A DNA stretch of 64,000 nt from Tubiluchus corallicola (GCA_030141605.1 JAQGDQ010000062.1:447001-511000); one strand, 5' to 3'; shown: positions 10,216 to 23,918, counted from the first letter of the stretch. The notes: generated from the sequence alone by a model not told the origin. A program made the numbers and translations.

Positions 10216-13200
10216 ATGCCGAAAAAGTTTCAAGGGGAAAACACAAAAGCTCAATCTGCACGAGCCAGAAAAGCAGCACAGCAAAATGAGAAAGAAGAAA
10301 TGAGAAGAAAAGCAGAGGAAGATGCTTACTGGGCCGATGATGACAAACATGTTAAGAGAAAAGAACAAAGAAAGGTGAGCCTAAAAATGCAGCTGCAGAG
10401 AAGGCAACTTTCTAGTTTGTCTCTAGTTGTGAGTGTACGGTCCCGAAACAATTTTACAGAAATGCTAAACAAGGATGTGTCGATCTGATAAATAATCGAT
10501 AATCAGCAAGCAAATTTGCATATAGGAACAGACCAGAGCTCGGGCCAATACACTTTAATATCAGTAATGGTAATGTGGGGTAATGATATACAGTAAAATG
10601 AAAATAAATCATAATTCTGCTTAATTTATGTGACACTTAAATGGTATAGAAGAGTAACAAATCTGCTAAAAGCCAGCAATCTTTTTTCATTCTTTCTAAC
10701 ACATTTAATAATGGCATGCTCACCCCCTAAAGACTCGTGAATTGCTCCGTTATCGCAGAAGTAAACAAATTACGTGTGATAACTCACATCAGCAGCCAAG
10801 CAAAATAACCTTGAGCAATGAGCATACAATATCCATACATAAACCACTACATGTATAAATGTGCCTAAACCACTCCGTCCACAATATCCATGCATAAACC
10901 ACTGCATGTATAAATGTGCCTAAACCACTCCGTCCACAATATCCATACATAAACCACTACATGTATAAATGTGCCTAAACCACTCCGTCCACAATATCCA
11001 TGCATAAACCACTGCATGTATAAATGTGCCTAAACCACTCCGTCCACAATATCCATACATAAACCACTGCATGTATAAACGTGCCTAAACCACTCCGTCC
11101 ACAATATCCATACATAAACCACTGCATGTATAAACGTGCATAAACCACTCCGTCCACAATATCCATACATAAACCACTGCATGTATAAACGTGCCTAAAC
11201 CACTCCGTCCACAATATCCATACATAAACCACTGCATGTATAAATGTGCCTAAACCACTCCGTCCACAATATCCATACGTAAACCACTGCATGTATAAAT
11301 GTGCCTAAACCACTCCGTCCACAATATCCATACATAAACCACTGCATGTATAAACGTGCATAAACCACTCCGTCCACAATATCCATACGTAAACCACTGC
11401 ATGTATAAACGTGCCTAAACCACTCCGTCCACAATATCCATACGTAAACCACTGCATGTATAAATGTGCCTAAACCACTCCGTCCACAATATCCATACGT
11501 AAACCACTGCATGTATAAATGTGCCTAAACCACTCCGTCCACAATATCCATACGTAAACCACTGCATGTATAAATGTGCCTAAACCACTCCGTCCACAAT
11601 ATCCATACGTAAACCACTGCATGTATAAACGTGCATAAACCACTCCGTCCACAATATCCATGCATAAACCACTGCATGTATAAACGTGCATAAACCACTC
11701 CGTCCACAATATCCATGCATAAACCACTGCATGTATAAATGTGCATAAACCACTCCGTCCACAATATCCATACGTAAACCACTGCATGTATAAACGTGCA
11801 TAAACCACTCCGTCCACAATATCCATACGTAAACCACTGCATGTATAAATGTGCCTAAACCACTCGGTGAAACACTCTCGTAACATAACTTGCTAAACCA
11901 GGTCAGATTGTGTGATTCATATCTTCGGGAAATCAATATTATCTTTAGACGTTACAAAGAATTGATTTTGCCAACTACTATTGGATTAACTACTGTTATA
12001 AAAAGTAAAAAAGTTTAATTTTTTTGTAATTTAAGACACCAATTAAAGCAATTAAATAGTTATGTTATTAACTTATATACTTACACTATCAGCCAAATAC
12101 TAAACCTAATTTGTAAGGTAATTTACATACACTTGGGCTACTTTCAACTTTGTTTGTGGTTGCCCATTAGACAGTTAATTCCGTTAACGACCTTAAATAT
12201 TGTGGAAGGCATTAAAATTACTAATTCTCTTGTTAAATTTTGATCTTTCCACATGAAATAAGTTTTCGTTCCAAATACATTTGCAATAAACTTCAATTAA
12301 TCCTTTTGTGACGATATTTGTATCCAATGAATAGTTCGAAATAGACACTTAATCGTTATTAATCCCTCAAAAATTCTTTTGGAATTCAATTTTGACTTCA
12401 GTCACAGCCTTAAATTCACCACTTGTGGCAGCAATTGTAATGCCATCATATCGGCTTGGGTCTGATATCGGATCGGATCGGCCAACAGCAATAGGTAAGA
12501 CAATCGGTATCGGATCTGGACACAAAAGTTCCCATATCGGGACATCCGTGGTGTTAAACACCTCCCATAATTTCTTTGTCAGTGTATTTGTTTCTAGTTG
12601 AAAATTCAAGTAAAAGAGATTATTTTGGAAATGGAATTCTTGAACGGAAGTAAATGCTTTACAATACGATAAGACTTTTTCATATTTGAACTTGATTACT
12701 GTCTAGCCTGATAAGTGTAATAACTATCAGAATAAAAGTGTTATGCTTCGGAATTTAACTTTTCTAAAAAATGGTTCTTTCTAAACATTTTCATCTCTTA
12801 TTACAATGTTTATTCTACAAGTCAGCATTCCTATTTTCCTATGATCATTCATGTATGTATTGGACGTATTGTTTATTTTGGAAAGTATGTGATAAAAAAT
12901 CGGTCTTCTGGTAGTTACAGAATATTGCACGATTACAGGATGAAAAGGAAAAGAAAAAACAAGACATTTTGGAAAAGAAACATGCAACTAAAGCACTTCT
13001 ACAGGCTGAAGAGGAAGAACTACATAAACAAGTAAAACCACAACAGCAAACTGTCAAGCTGACTCGGGCCCAGATACAGGCTCATGTTGAAAAACAACAA
13101 GAAAAAGGTATATTACGTATTTATTTGCCTTTATGCAGTGTAGATATGGTATTAATTTGGCAAGATGCACATTGTGATTAGTAATTAACTATCTGATAAG

Positions 13201-16200
13201 TAATTAATTTTTAAAAAGTTAGAGTTGCAAAGTTTGTTAAAAATAGAATCTTCAGTATGCACAAATTTTGCATAGTTTGATTAGAAAATCAATTCCCATC
13301 ATTGTAAGTGTAAGTTCAGTGTAAGTCTGATTAGTAAGCTGAATCACAATAAACTTACTTGTTTTCCATCACTTTGAGCACATTAAATGTTACAGTTCAC
13401 CCCAATCCCCAGACTTTTTGGGTTGTTTGCTTGTGATGTAATCTAATAAGTAAGCTGCCCAATGTTTCATTTTCCAGACTAGTTTACATGGCTTACTGTA
13501 ATTTGCAAAACAAACTGAATACTGCAAAATGAAACAAACGAACTAAAAAATGTGAAATGTAGAGACAGGATAGAGGCAGGAAGAGAGAAAGAGAGGGAGC
13601 AATGGAGAGAAAGAGTGTATATGTGCATTTGTGTGAGAGAGAGAGAGAGAGAAGAAGTGAAAAAGTGAGGAAGATCTAGGGAGTATGAGAGAGAGAGAGA
13701 TTGTAAGCTTTGATTAGCTGAACAGCTCTCTCTCTCACACACACGCACACACACACGGCGAGGAAGATCTAGGGAGTATGAGAGAGAGATTGTAAAAGCT
13801 TTGATTAGCTGAACAGCTCTCTCACACACACACGCACACACACACAGCGAGGAAGATCTAGGGAGCATGAGAGAGAGATTGTAAAAGCTTTGATTAGCTG
13901 AACAGCTATCGCTCTCTCTCTCTCACACGCACACACATACACATTCTTTCTCTCCATCTCTCCCTCTCTTTCCCTCTTCCTGCCTCTATCCTGTCTCTAC
14001 ATTACACAGTTTCCTGTTTGCAGTTTATAGAAAGTGTTAGACTATTTTACTGGATTTGCCTTACAGTGATTATACTTGTCAAATAAATTTAATTACATGT
14101 GTAAGTACATGACATTGTCAGTATTGATTACTTTTACAATCCCTCTCACTCTCTTGCATTGAGTCAGTCGCTTCCTCACTCTCTGTCTCTCCCTCCCTGC
14201 TCCCTCTCATCCTCTCCGTCGCTCCTTCACTCTCTCCGTGTTTACTCTTTTTCTCTCGCTCCCCCTCTCTCTCTTGCCTCTGTCTTGTCCTCTTTCTCTC
14301 TCTTTCTCTCTCTCTCTCCCTCCCTCCTCCCTCTCTCTGTCTCTCTCCCTCCCTCTTTCTCTCCCCTCTCTCTTGCTCGCTTGCGCCTTTGCTTTTAATT
14401 AGGCACAGCTTACAATGTCTTTCTCCCCTTCCCACTCTCTCACTTTCCTCTGCTCCCTCTGACTTTTTTGCCTCTATCCTGTCTCTCTTTGTACATTTTG
14501 CAAATTCCTGTTCATTGCATTCGATTTCGTTTCGCAGTTTTCAGTTTATTTCATTTTGCAATTGCCTTTTCGTTTCACATATTACATTAAGATTTAAAGT
14601 TTGTTTAGTTTTGTTTTGCAATTTCCAGTTTGTTTCGTTTCGTTTCGTTTTGCAGTTTGCATTTCATTTCGCAAAGTACAGTAAGCCATTTATACAACCT
14701 CACAAAATGAATATTATAGCCAATTTAAGTTTTCAATTACAAGTAAACTTTGGTTGCAAATAAATTGTTTTGTCTTTTAACAAATCAGTACTGTTTGTGA
14801 GTACAAACAGCAAAACAAAATTAAATTGAATATAGTTATTTTGATGCTGACTTTTAAAATTAATGTGGAGGTTTTATGACCAATACATATATTTCATTAT
14901 TGCTGTCTCCTAAGTTCTTTGTCCCATGCTGTTTCATCTAGTGACAAAACATTCAACTACTACTTATTCGCATTTTGACCAAGTTTTGCATTTTAGTTGA
15001 CTAATTGGGTTTCCTTTAATTACCATATTACAGGTAATCCAGTTATAAAATCTGATTGTTAAGGTGTGAAAGTTTCTTCGTTAATATGGAGCTTTTTAGG
15101 AAATTTTTGTATCTGTTTTAGTCATCTGTGTACTTACTTTTCTGAAATAGCTTGTAACCAGCAATTTTCAGGAAAAACGTACATAGGAAAAAACATGCAG
15201 TTTACCACGTTATGACTTAGCACCATGTTGGGAAATTTTCCGCGTTCATAAAATATGTGGAGACTATTCTCCCTGTTCATTATAGGGAAACTGTTTTAGT
15301 GTTGATTCGTATTTTGCTTTGTTTTTTTTATGTAGAAAGAACTGCAGAAAAGAAAACAGAAGCAAAAACAGTTCATGATGAGCCATTGGTAGAGAATGTG
15401 AATCGATTAGTAATAGAAGGCGAGGAAGCCAGGACAGTAGAAGAGGCTCTTTCTGTCTTATCGTAAGCTTTTAAGCTTTTGTAGATGTCTAAATATGATT
15501 TATTTATTACTGCTTGTAAACTTAGTGTCTCCTGGCTGCTAATATTTATTTTCTTATGCTTGTTTGTACAGATCAAAAGAGCCTGAATTGGACAGACATC
15601 CTGAAAGAAGAATGAAAAGTGCTTACCTAGCATATGAAGAAGCCAATATGCCAAGGTCTGTTGTATGTTTAACAAAATACGTTGTGTATGTATGTGTGAG
15701 TGAGTGCATGTGTCTGAGAAAACACCAGGGAATGTGGAATGTTTTCCTAAGGAATTTGTTGAGCTAATTAAGTCTTAGGTGTGCCTACTTGTTATGGCAT
15801 GTTCTTTAAATACGTTAAGTGCATTAATGGTCCCGAATCAAAGCTGACCATACTTAACATAGTCAGCTGGCTTTCTTAGTAGCATCAGCTGTATTTCACC
15901 AATTAGCTTCTTAGTTTGTGCATTCACAATAACGAAATAACATCTGTCCACACAACTATTAAGCTAGTTTTTTCATCAAATTACAATCAAATCTCCTTAT
16001 ACCACCTATTTTGGGAGAGCAAAAAAAGTTAGCATTAAGCGAGTTTGGCATTATAATGAGATGCATTAATACATGTGTTTATGCAAACATAGATATTTTG
16101 TTTTCAAACTTTTGGTGTTAAGTGATGCAGGCATTTAAGATGGAGGCCGTATAATGAGGTTCGACTGTAGTTGACGTAAATTACGTATATAATTTGTACA

Positions 16201-16385
16201 TTGCGTAATTAGTATGTAAAATTGCTTTTAATCCTATTTCGTTAATGTTTTTAATTTTTAGGTTAAAAGCAGAAAATCCTGGTATGAGATTGTCTCAGTT
16301 ACGTAACATGTTAAAGAAAGATTGGCAGAAATCACCTGATAATCCTCTTAATCAGCAACATCGGACATACAATGCTAAATCCTAG
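10216..16385 (+). CDS. CCDC124: Coiled-coil domain-containing protein 124
   Basis: Small basic coiled-coil protein. In other eukaryotes this family (including yeast Lso2) binds ribosomes in the resting state, and the human protein is also reported at the midbody. Exons: 10216-10374, 12921-13107, 15336-15462, 15572-15655 and 16262-16385 (TAG). The total is 681 bases, 226 aa, close to the human length, and all phases join. The start is fixed by the family N-terminus MPKKFQGENTKAQSARARKA. Further marks are DAYWADDDKHVKRKEQRK, a Lys/Glu coiled coil in exon 2 ending in KLTRAQIQAH, a PLVENVNR segment, DRHPERRMKSAYLAYEEA, and the C-terminal block NPGMRLSQLRNMLKKDWQKS.PDNP. It is convergent with the MAP1 gene. 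Confidence 0.95.
10825..11865. repeat. 55-bp tandem satellite, about 19 copies
   Basis: Lies in CCDC124 intron 1. The unit, about 55 bp, holds CCACTCCGTCCACAATATCC, then CATA.ATAAACCACTGCATG, then TATAAA.GTGC.TAA. Copies differ at only a few sites (ACATA/ACGTA/GCATA, AATG/AACG, CCTA/CATA, CTGC/CTAC), so the array is young or homogenised. Since 55 is not a multiple of 3 and the minus strand lacks stops in all three frames, it yields several long overlapping minus-strand open frames with a 55-residue period. These are a composition effect, not genes. Confidence 0.97.
12390..12580. mobile_element. Possible hAT-like transposon end (GATCCGATA-rich)
   Basis: Repeated ATATCGGATCGG, ATCGGTATCGGATC and CCATATCGGGACATCC motifs resemble the subterminal repeats of hAT elements that begin with a GGGATGTCCCGAT-like end. 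Only one end-like sequence is clear, and no target-site duplication was found. A low-confidence fragment in CCDC124 intron 1. Confidence 0.3.
13484..14690. repeat. Long imperfect inverted repeat with GA/CT-rich core
   Basis: The ends are inverted: ATGGCTTACTGTA.TTTGC at 13488-13506 and its complement near 14672-14692. Inside each end come a TTTGCA/TTTCG-rich block and then GAGACAGGATAGAGGCA (or complement) near 13562, 13985 and 14472. The core is CT/GA and CA microsatellite sequence. It also carries three tandem units of about 90 bp, each starting AGGAAGATCTAGGGAG (13668, 13761, 13850). It lies in CCDC124 intron 2. Open frames here are Ser/Leu or Arg/Glu artefacts. Confidence 0.7.
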
Positions 16386-16565
16386 CTGAGCTACTATGTT
16401 TGACTATTTATTGTTTGTAGAAAAATTACATTATGCAAATGGCAGTGTTTTTTATTTTCTTTTTTTTTTGCTTCACACATCCTACTTTCCGCAGACATTT
16501 GAATTTGGCAGAAATTTATAACTTTGGTTCCTGCATCAATATATTTTTAAATTTTTTTGTTTTAT

Positions 16566-16571
16566 AATAAA
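16566..16571 (+). promoter_or_regulatory. Poly(A) signal AATAAA of CCDC124
   Basis: AATAAA about 180 bases after the CCDC124 stop codon at 16383-16385. Confidence 0.6.
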
Positions 16572-19500
16572 TTTTCTGTTTGAAGCAGTTTGTGTAACAT
16601 ATTGTCATCAGATCTTACACATAACAGCTTATTAGCATTGTGTGCCAAGGAAATAACTCTTATAGATAATCCATTAATTTCCTTTTCTGAAACTGATGTC
16701 GCAATAGCAGTTACTAAAATGCTTTTTTGGATTCCGGTTTTGTGATTTAATCAGATGTAAAGTTTAACTGATGCTACCATAGCACAATATGTAAGTGTAC
16801 AAAATTAAGTCAAATGATGTAAAATTGTAACCACTATAATTAATTGCGACATTTTATTTGTCGTTATTCCTGTTGCTCTGTATTTCTTGTGATCCTGTTT
16901 GAGGATCAATATGATACCAGTACAAAATTATACAGTGATATAAAGTACTGGCAATACTAATCAGTTTTGATTTTAAACGGTTACTGATATTACAACTATC
17001 ACATATATTGTTTTAGTGTGTGGCACTTATCGTTCACAACTAAAACTTGTGAAGTCCAAAAGTTTCTTAAAACATTTATTTTGCTTTTACACTAGGTGCT
17101 GTAAAGGTGCATGTATAATATGACACAAAATTACAATGTAAAGCGGTTATTCTTACTACAATGACAAGCCGCATCCTACGCAAAAACCTAGGCCTATAAC
17201 ATACAATGCAAATGTTAAATACTGTACTATATGTTGAAAACTAAACAGTGTAAAAAGATAAAAAAACATTATAAATAATTACAATAAAAGCTAGAAACTG
17301 CTAATATAATTAACACACTGGTTCATCACAGTAAAATTACTTGGTATATCTTATTCAACCATTAATATGCTACCAAAAATGACAAATAATAAACGCACTT
17401 GTGCACATGATTGTAGTTTAAAAATCGGTGCTGAATTTAGACATAAATAAGTTAAAGTTTATGGCCTCACAGTCCGAAGGCTCCATACAATTTCAGACTT
17501 TACACGTATTTGTATATGGAAGATTTCTCTGGGACTAAGAACTTTGTGAATAACATCCAAATTTGCTGCATGTATAAAGCAAAGTCAAGTTTTCTGTGGG
17601 ACTACTGCTGAATAATAAAGACAGAGGACACTGTTCAAATATGTAATTAAAGCATAAGTTACAGGTGTTCCCTTTTACAGATTCCCTCTGGTAGAAAAAT
17701 TTACGTGGATTGTGGGAGGGTTACTTATCCTTGTGGTGTCTAAATCCAGCACTGGAACAAAACTGATCACGGCCTTGTTAAACATGATTGCAAAAAAAAT
17801 ACAATTTACTTTCGTGCTGTGAAATTTACGTGGTAAACTGATCTATCAGTAATCTAATCTGCTACCAATAATTTTATTTGTCAGAGTGCAACAGTATAAA
17901 GTTTATCTAGCAAAGAAAATATTTTACAGATTACAACGCAGATTATGATTACAATACAGATTTCATTGCAGTGAAAATTCTTCCTATACAAGTCGTCGGG
18001 ACTATTTAGCACATTAGATGCAGACATAAAAGTGAAGACAGCTGTTGATGTGTAAATTTTTAGTGTAACTTAAATGATATTGTGCCCAAACTTTATTGCA
18101 TATGTAGCAAATATAAATAATTATTCAAATACCGTAATTATGTTAACATAATTATATATGTTATATATAAATCACGTAATTCTCATGAAACTAAACAAAA
18201 GATATCTACTTACACGCAAGGACTAGACAAACAGAACGGGCTAGAGGTAGTATTCTTAGTGTTGTATTCTTACTGGTGTAACAAACAGGAGTGCAACAGA
18301 ATGAGCACTTTTGCAAGGCAAAACCCAGTCACCTAGCTAATTATCAAGTATAATGTACGGCACTCTAACATGACATACTAGGTCAATGTTGTCCAGTGTT
18401 GCAAAGCACTCAACTTCACTAATCAGCAGTTCCTCTCATCGCTTGTTGCACATCGTTTGTCGTAGCGGCAAGAAAAAAGTGTATAATACACACTTTTGTC
18501 AGAAATGGTTTAAAATTTTACATAATGCCACATTACGAAGGGAAGAATTCGATTTTAAGTGAAATTGCATTCTGATTATTTTCCAGCCCAAGAACTTCAA
18601 TAAATAACTAAAATATTTATCTACAATCAATTTGTAGGCCACAGAAATAATAAAGTGATCACAGTCATGAGACATTCAACTTGCATGGGATGTATTAAAC
18701 AGAAACAAGGATGCCAATATACATGACTCTCTACAAGGTCTGCAAATGCATAAAAGATGGCAGATAAAGATGCAGATGTAATATGTCTACATACGAGATA
18801 TTACATCTTAATATGATAATCAGTAAGCACTTTGATTAAATGCAATCTCAATATTGCAGAGACAAACTCAGCTATACCATAATTAAACAGATGGCGTGGT
18901 ATTCCACACATCGGCAATATACCTCACACAAACTTCTTCCTCATCTAGTATCACCTCAAAATTAATTAGCAACAACCTTTGGATCAGTTCTCTTTATCTT
19001 ACTAACAAAGCTGCAAAATACATGTATTTCATTTAAAATACTTGTTTGATATCGAGAAATTTAGATGGTATGCTAATATGAGTCAAGTCACAATGCATTT
19101 GCTACAACACTACAGTAAATAGCCTAGAGCTTCAATAAGCAAAAAATCCTCTATCAATGTTGCTTCTATTGACACTAAGCCGACATGTACAAGTAGATAC
19201 AACATTAAGCAACTACAGTTTTCACTTATGCCCAAGAATGCTTCCAGTAAGTTGACTTCTTGCAAAATCTACACTCTTAATGCCTAAAAATACCTACATG
19301 ACCACCCAATGTGTATTTTCCAAATCAATAATTTGTGTTGAATAATCTTCATGTCTGGATACTAATCTCTCGTCTCTTGGTCAAATACGGAAATGGACCC
19401 TGAAGATGCGCAGACACGCAAATCAACTTTCAAGTCTGTTGCTTATCTCAAGAACTTGCAAACTTGAGCAACCAGAATATTTTGCATTGCACTTTCAGGA

Positions 19501-19602
19501 TTGCAGTAACAAACAAGCGTTATCTATTCCTTATGAAGCAACTATTCAGACTACCGTAATCGTCTCAACAGGAATAGTATTACAGTATATTTAATTTGTA
19601 AT
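16572..19602. other. Convergent 3' region between CCDC124 and MAP1
   Basis: No coding exon found. Minus-strand AATAAA candidates (TTTATT on the plus strand) occur at 16853-16858, 17075-17080, 17873-17878 and 18092-18097. MAP1 may therefore have a long 3' UTR of 1.5-2.7 kb filling much of this space. I see no repeat family here, which fits transcribed UTR rather than transposon fill. Confidence 0.45.
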
Positions 19603-22600
19603 TTAAAACTCTAAGCGGAAAGCTGAACAAGCAGTCTCGTGATCTTGAAGATTAACTGTACACCTAGCAGCTGCAGGTGCAAAGTCAACATGCAATTGAG
19701 ATAGTAGCTCTTTATTTAGACCTAACCAATACCCCAGAGAATCCAGATCATCATAGGTAGGAATGATAGTAGCTGGTAAGCTATTGTCCTCCCATGTTGC
19801 CTTACCCTCCAAAAGAGTACTAAGAATCTGTAATGAAGGATTTAGTGCGCTTAAAACATAATAGCGGGGGCGCACACGACAGAAAAAATCTAGTCCAACA
19901 TGCGACAACTTTCCATGAGCTGGAATGTAGACTAAATCAACATACACTGGTGTGACAGGTTTTGAGCTAGCTTTGCCGCGAGGTACGGGTGATGCTGATT
20001 TAGTCAGTGACGTGGGTCGCTTTGCAGGCATGCTCGCTTTTGGTTGGGGTTGCTTTCTTAATGCCTTAGTATCAGGAGAACCAGCAGTTTTGCTAGACCT
20101 ACTTTTAGGGGGACTGTTAGGCCGATTTGCAGATGAGCGTGGAGTAGAAGACCTTGATTTAGCTTTTTCAGGGCTAGAGGGTCGGTTGGAACCCAGTCTT
20201 TTAGTAGGAGATTTTGTTTCACTAGTTTTGTCCGAGGATGAAAAACCATCGGATGCCAGTGTTTGCTCTGACGTGTCATTTGCTTTGCACTGTTGATCAC
20301 CTGCAGCATTTATCTGACTTGACGCGTCTGAATGTACCCCTGAAGTTTGATCATCGGCTGTCTTTGAAGGACTTTCTGTGGAAGGCATTTCGTTCCGTGC
20401 ATCCTTCAGGGGGGACTCTTTTTTTGGAGATGTTGGAGAAGATTTTTTAGAAGGAGATGATGGTGATGCTCTAGATGATGGCGAAGCTCTAGATGATTGT
20501 GAAGTCCGAGACAAAGGGCGATCTTTGCCTGCAGCTGGAGACTTCTTTACAGAAGCATCCTTTGAAGGAGCTTTTTTTCTGCCGGAAGCCATACTAGCTC
20601 CTCTTTTACTAAGTTTCATGGAAACCTCGGTACACTCCGGATACTGCAAAAATTCTAAATTTTTTAATCTGTCAAGTCCTTCTACTAGCTTTTCTTGAGG
20701 ACAGTTTCCGGGATACAAGATCCTGGTAATAAAATCCTGAGGATCTGTAGGCAGCCATACAATCAAGACTGCAGTAGACACCATATCTGGAAGAGGAACA
20801 CCACCACTACCCTTAAATTGTCTGACATTCTTATCCCATTGCTGAAAAAAATCTTTCATTTCTCGACTATCCTTGACAGGATTTAATACGTACATCTGCA
20901 ATGTGCCGTGTCCAACCTTATGATATAATCGAATTGGTTCGACAGCTTGACTACGCACACAAGCATACGGATTTGGTAGATTCAACATTCTGCAGGATTC
21001 AAATAATTTGTTGCCTTCAGAAATTGCATTTACAAGCAAGCTGGCTTCACCAGTATGCTGGGGTGGCTTCTTCTCAGAATTGTTGGCGAAAATGCAGCCT
21101 ATTTGCGGATAGCCATCTGTCTGCAATCGCTGAATCAGCAAAGAACTTAAACCAAACAAGGTGTCCGAACCACAGTGAGACAAAAGAATGGCATCAATCC
21201 TATCTAAATGCTTAACAAACTGCCAGAAACAAGACTTTCTACTAAAACCGCCATTGATTAACATTGTAAACCCAGAGATGCCAAACAGTGCACAATCGCC
21301 TTCACCGGATGGAAAAACATACATGCTAGGTCTGCTAAATCGAATATTTCCTACTACATCAGACGCAGGAAGCAATTTTTCCAATGGTTCTAACTGCACA
21401 CAATTAGAAACATATGAAGCAAAATCAGCATAATCAGCAGCAGGTGCATGACTAGTAGTGTTTACTAACAAATTAAGCTTTTTGGTAAGGCCTGCTTTGA
21501 CAGCATATGTGTTTGTCCATTCACCCTCAGCAATACTGTTGATGCTAACCAAGATATTGCGATTCAGATCAAGCGCACGTCCAACTTCGCTATCTTGCAA
21601 AACAATAGAAAAATCTTCGATGGTGAAAGTGCCATCAGTGAGAATCCACGCTCCGTTCCCTTGAAATATGCAGCCAGAATAAACAATGTATTTGTATGTG
21701 GTGTCTGCCAAAAGAATGTCTTTTATTGCAAGGCTCACTGATCTACAATTAGTTGACAGGATCACATCTACCTGGAAGTTACCACTTGAATGACAAAGGT
21801 GAAGTCCTAAAATATAAGAAAACAATGGCTTAAAAAAAGTAATAAAGTGCTGAAAAAATATACACATGAATGTTTAATAAGCAACACAGATTTTATTCCA
21901 TTAAGGCAATGGGTATTTAATAGGAAACGTTAAAGTGCATGGTTCGCTGAACAACTATAAAAAACCAGATATAGCAGATTTTACATATATGTTTTCTGTT
22001 TTCTGATATTACCTAAGTGTATATATCTCTTAAAGCAGTGCTGAAGATGAACGACAGGTAAATGTCAAATAAAACTGCACAACTAATAAAATTGACTTGG
22101 GTAACCATTCTACAATTTGAAATCATAAAAACTTTCTACCAAAGGAATTAGAAGTTGAACAATTGAAATTCAGCAACATGCATATATTTCAACCTCAGCT
22201 TGCAACCTACCTATTGACAGGACAGTAAAAACCTGCATGAGTTTATTATAACATTTAGCTCAATGGATATGTTAATCCATCACGATATAACAAATGAGAA
22301 AGCTAAGTCAGCTAATGGTTAATTACATATCTAATATTCACTTTTTTTGACAGCAAAAATCTCTAATAGTCAAATGATATTATGACAAATGTTATCACAT
22401 TTATTGAGAAAGGTCTGAGGTAATGGGTAACAGATATATAGGCAGATGTTAAGCTGATCTGATCATGAAAAATATACAGTGACTATCAGTCTACAAGTTG
22501 TATGCTGCCTCAAAATGAATGTCGTGATAAATGACTGATAATATATAATATATATTATATATGTATATATTAACATTTGTTTGCTGAATAATCAGCAAAT

Positions 22601-23918
22601 AATTACAAGTACCATATAAACCTGACAAGCCCAAAAAGACTTTTTACTAAGAAAAGTTTAGCTCAACTTGCTATTGTTCATCTAAGCATCTACGTTGAAA
22701 GACTAATGAAATCAGACTTCTCAGATAGTAACGTGTACAAGTTATTAAAAAAAAACAACATTTACACTTACGATATTTTAACATATAAATCATTTTGAAA
22801 TAAATATTAAAACTAGATATTATTTTCTTTCTGGAACATTAGCAGCACTTACTCAGAATTTAAGTCATGAAAGGCTACTACTTACCCTGTTCTTTGTCAT
22901 TAGTCTGTGTGGATTGACTAGAAAAATCATTTAGTTCTTTAATAAGATCAACTCCAGCAGCATCTGCATTCCATCCAGCTAAACCTATAAATCAAATTAA
23001 AACTAGTCAGTAAGCTACTTAGAGGGTAAGCAACAGAAACCTACTATTGCATTTTTGGCAGCAATTTATCGCTAAAATAATTTTGGGGCTGAATACTCAG
23101 TATGGCATTACTAATAACACACAACTCACAACATCTAACACCCTACAAACTCTCATCTGTTGCAAGTCCTTTTTCCAACTAAGTGGTTGATAATAGTCAC
23201 CAATTAATAAATTCTTAATAGCATTACTTAATACACTGGCTTATTTTTCTCACTACTCTGCTAATTCAGCTTCTTTAAAAAGGGGAAAAGTAATGTAGTG
23301 TAGGCTATTGTTTGCATCCAAAGCCATAAGAAAAGTAAAACATATGAATACTTCAGGTTTAAAAGTTGCTTATGCATTTTTTGGTTCACTTTTAATTGCA
23401 AACAATGTAAGAAGCCCACTACATATTAAACACCTTGCATTTTTCAACCACTTTGGCTGCTAGCAGTGCCTGTGTCTAGTCAACTCCTGTCCACTACAAT
23501 AATTGCAAGGTATCTAAAGTACTCTCCACAGCTGCACCTTTAAACACTTCAAATTGTTTTTATCAGGATAAGAACAAACGTGTCCTAATTTGATAAATAT
23601 CATTGACTTAGATTATCACGATACGGGTGCACTTTGGTGATACGCAGATCGTAATGAAAAATATCACGATGCATCAATACAGCAATGTATAATTACAGTC
23701 CTAATTACTATCATAGAACAACATTAGTAAATAACTGAACCCTGAAGTAACATCTGCATTGATAAGTTTAAGTGCCAACAATAACAGCTCATTCCTTTCG
23801 AAATTCAAAAGTTGTTTCTAAAAGCCTGTTCATGCTTACCTTTTTCGATCTGTTCTATAATAAGATGTCTATTATCTTCATAGAAAAGTTCACCAATGAT
23901 AACTAGTAATGATGCCAT
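19603..23918 (-). CDS. MAP1: Microtubule-associated protein 1 (MAP1S/futsch-type), complete short form
   Basis: Binds and stabilises microtubules; family members are cut into heavy and light chains that reassemble. Exons in coding order: 23918-23840 (ATG at 23918-23916), 22984-22886 and 21806-19603. The total is 2382 bases, 793 aa, in phase throughout. The N-terminal half is the MAP1 metallo-beta-lactamase-like domain, with KSCFWQFVKHLDRIDAILLS (about residues 250-270) after FTMLINGGFSR. Residues about 465-680 are a Lys/Ser/Pro-rich basic linker (KKSSPTSPKKESP type), the expected microtubule-binding region. The C-terminus (about 677-793) is the light-chain domain: VDLVYIPAHGK, FFCRVRPRYYVLSA, LLEGKATW, ATIIPTYDDLDSL, ending NLQDHETACSAFRLEF. 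The very long heavy-chain repeats of MAP1A/B are absent, so the layout is like MAP1S. Confidence 0.93.

Noticed and set aside
10975-11936. Series of 105-138 codon minus-strand open frames with WFTYGYCGRSG-type repeats
   Set aside because: They are produced by the stop-free 55-bp satellite in a CCDC124 intron. All frames give the same repeat, and there is no promoter, splice or homology support.
13479-14435. Ser/Leu-rich and Arg/Glu-rich open frames of about 80-130 codons
   Set aside because: CT/GA and CA microsatellite translation inside the inverted repeat; no conserved domain.
19952-21664. Plus-strand open frames of 60-114 codons
   Set aside because: Antisense shadows of the large MAP1 exon.
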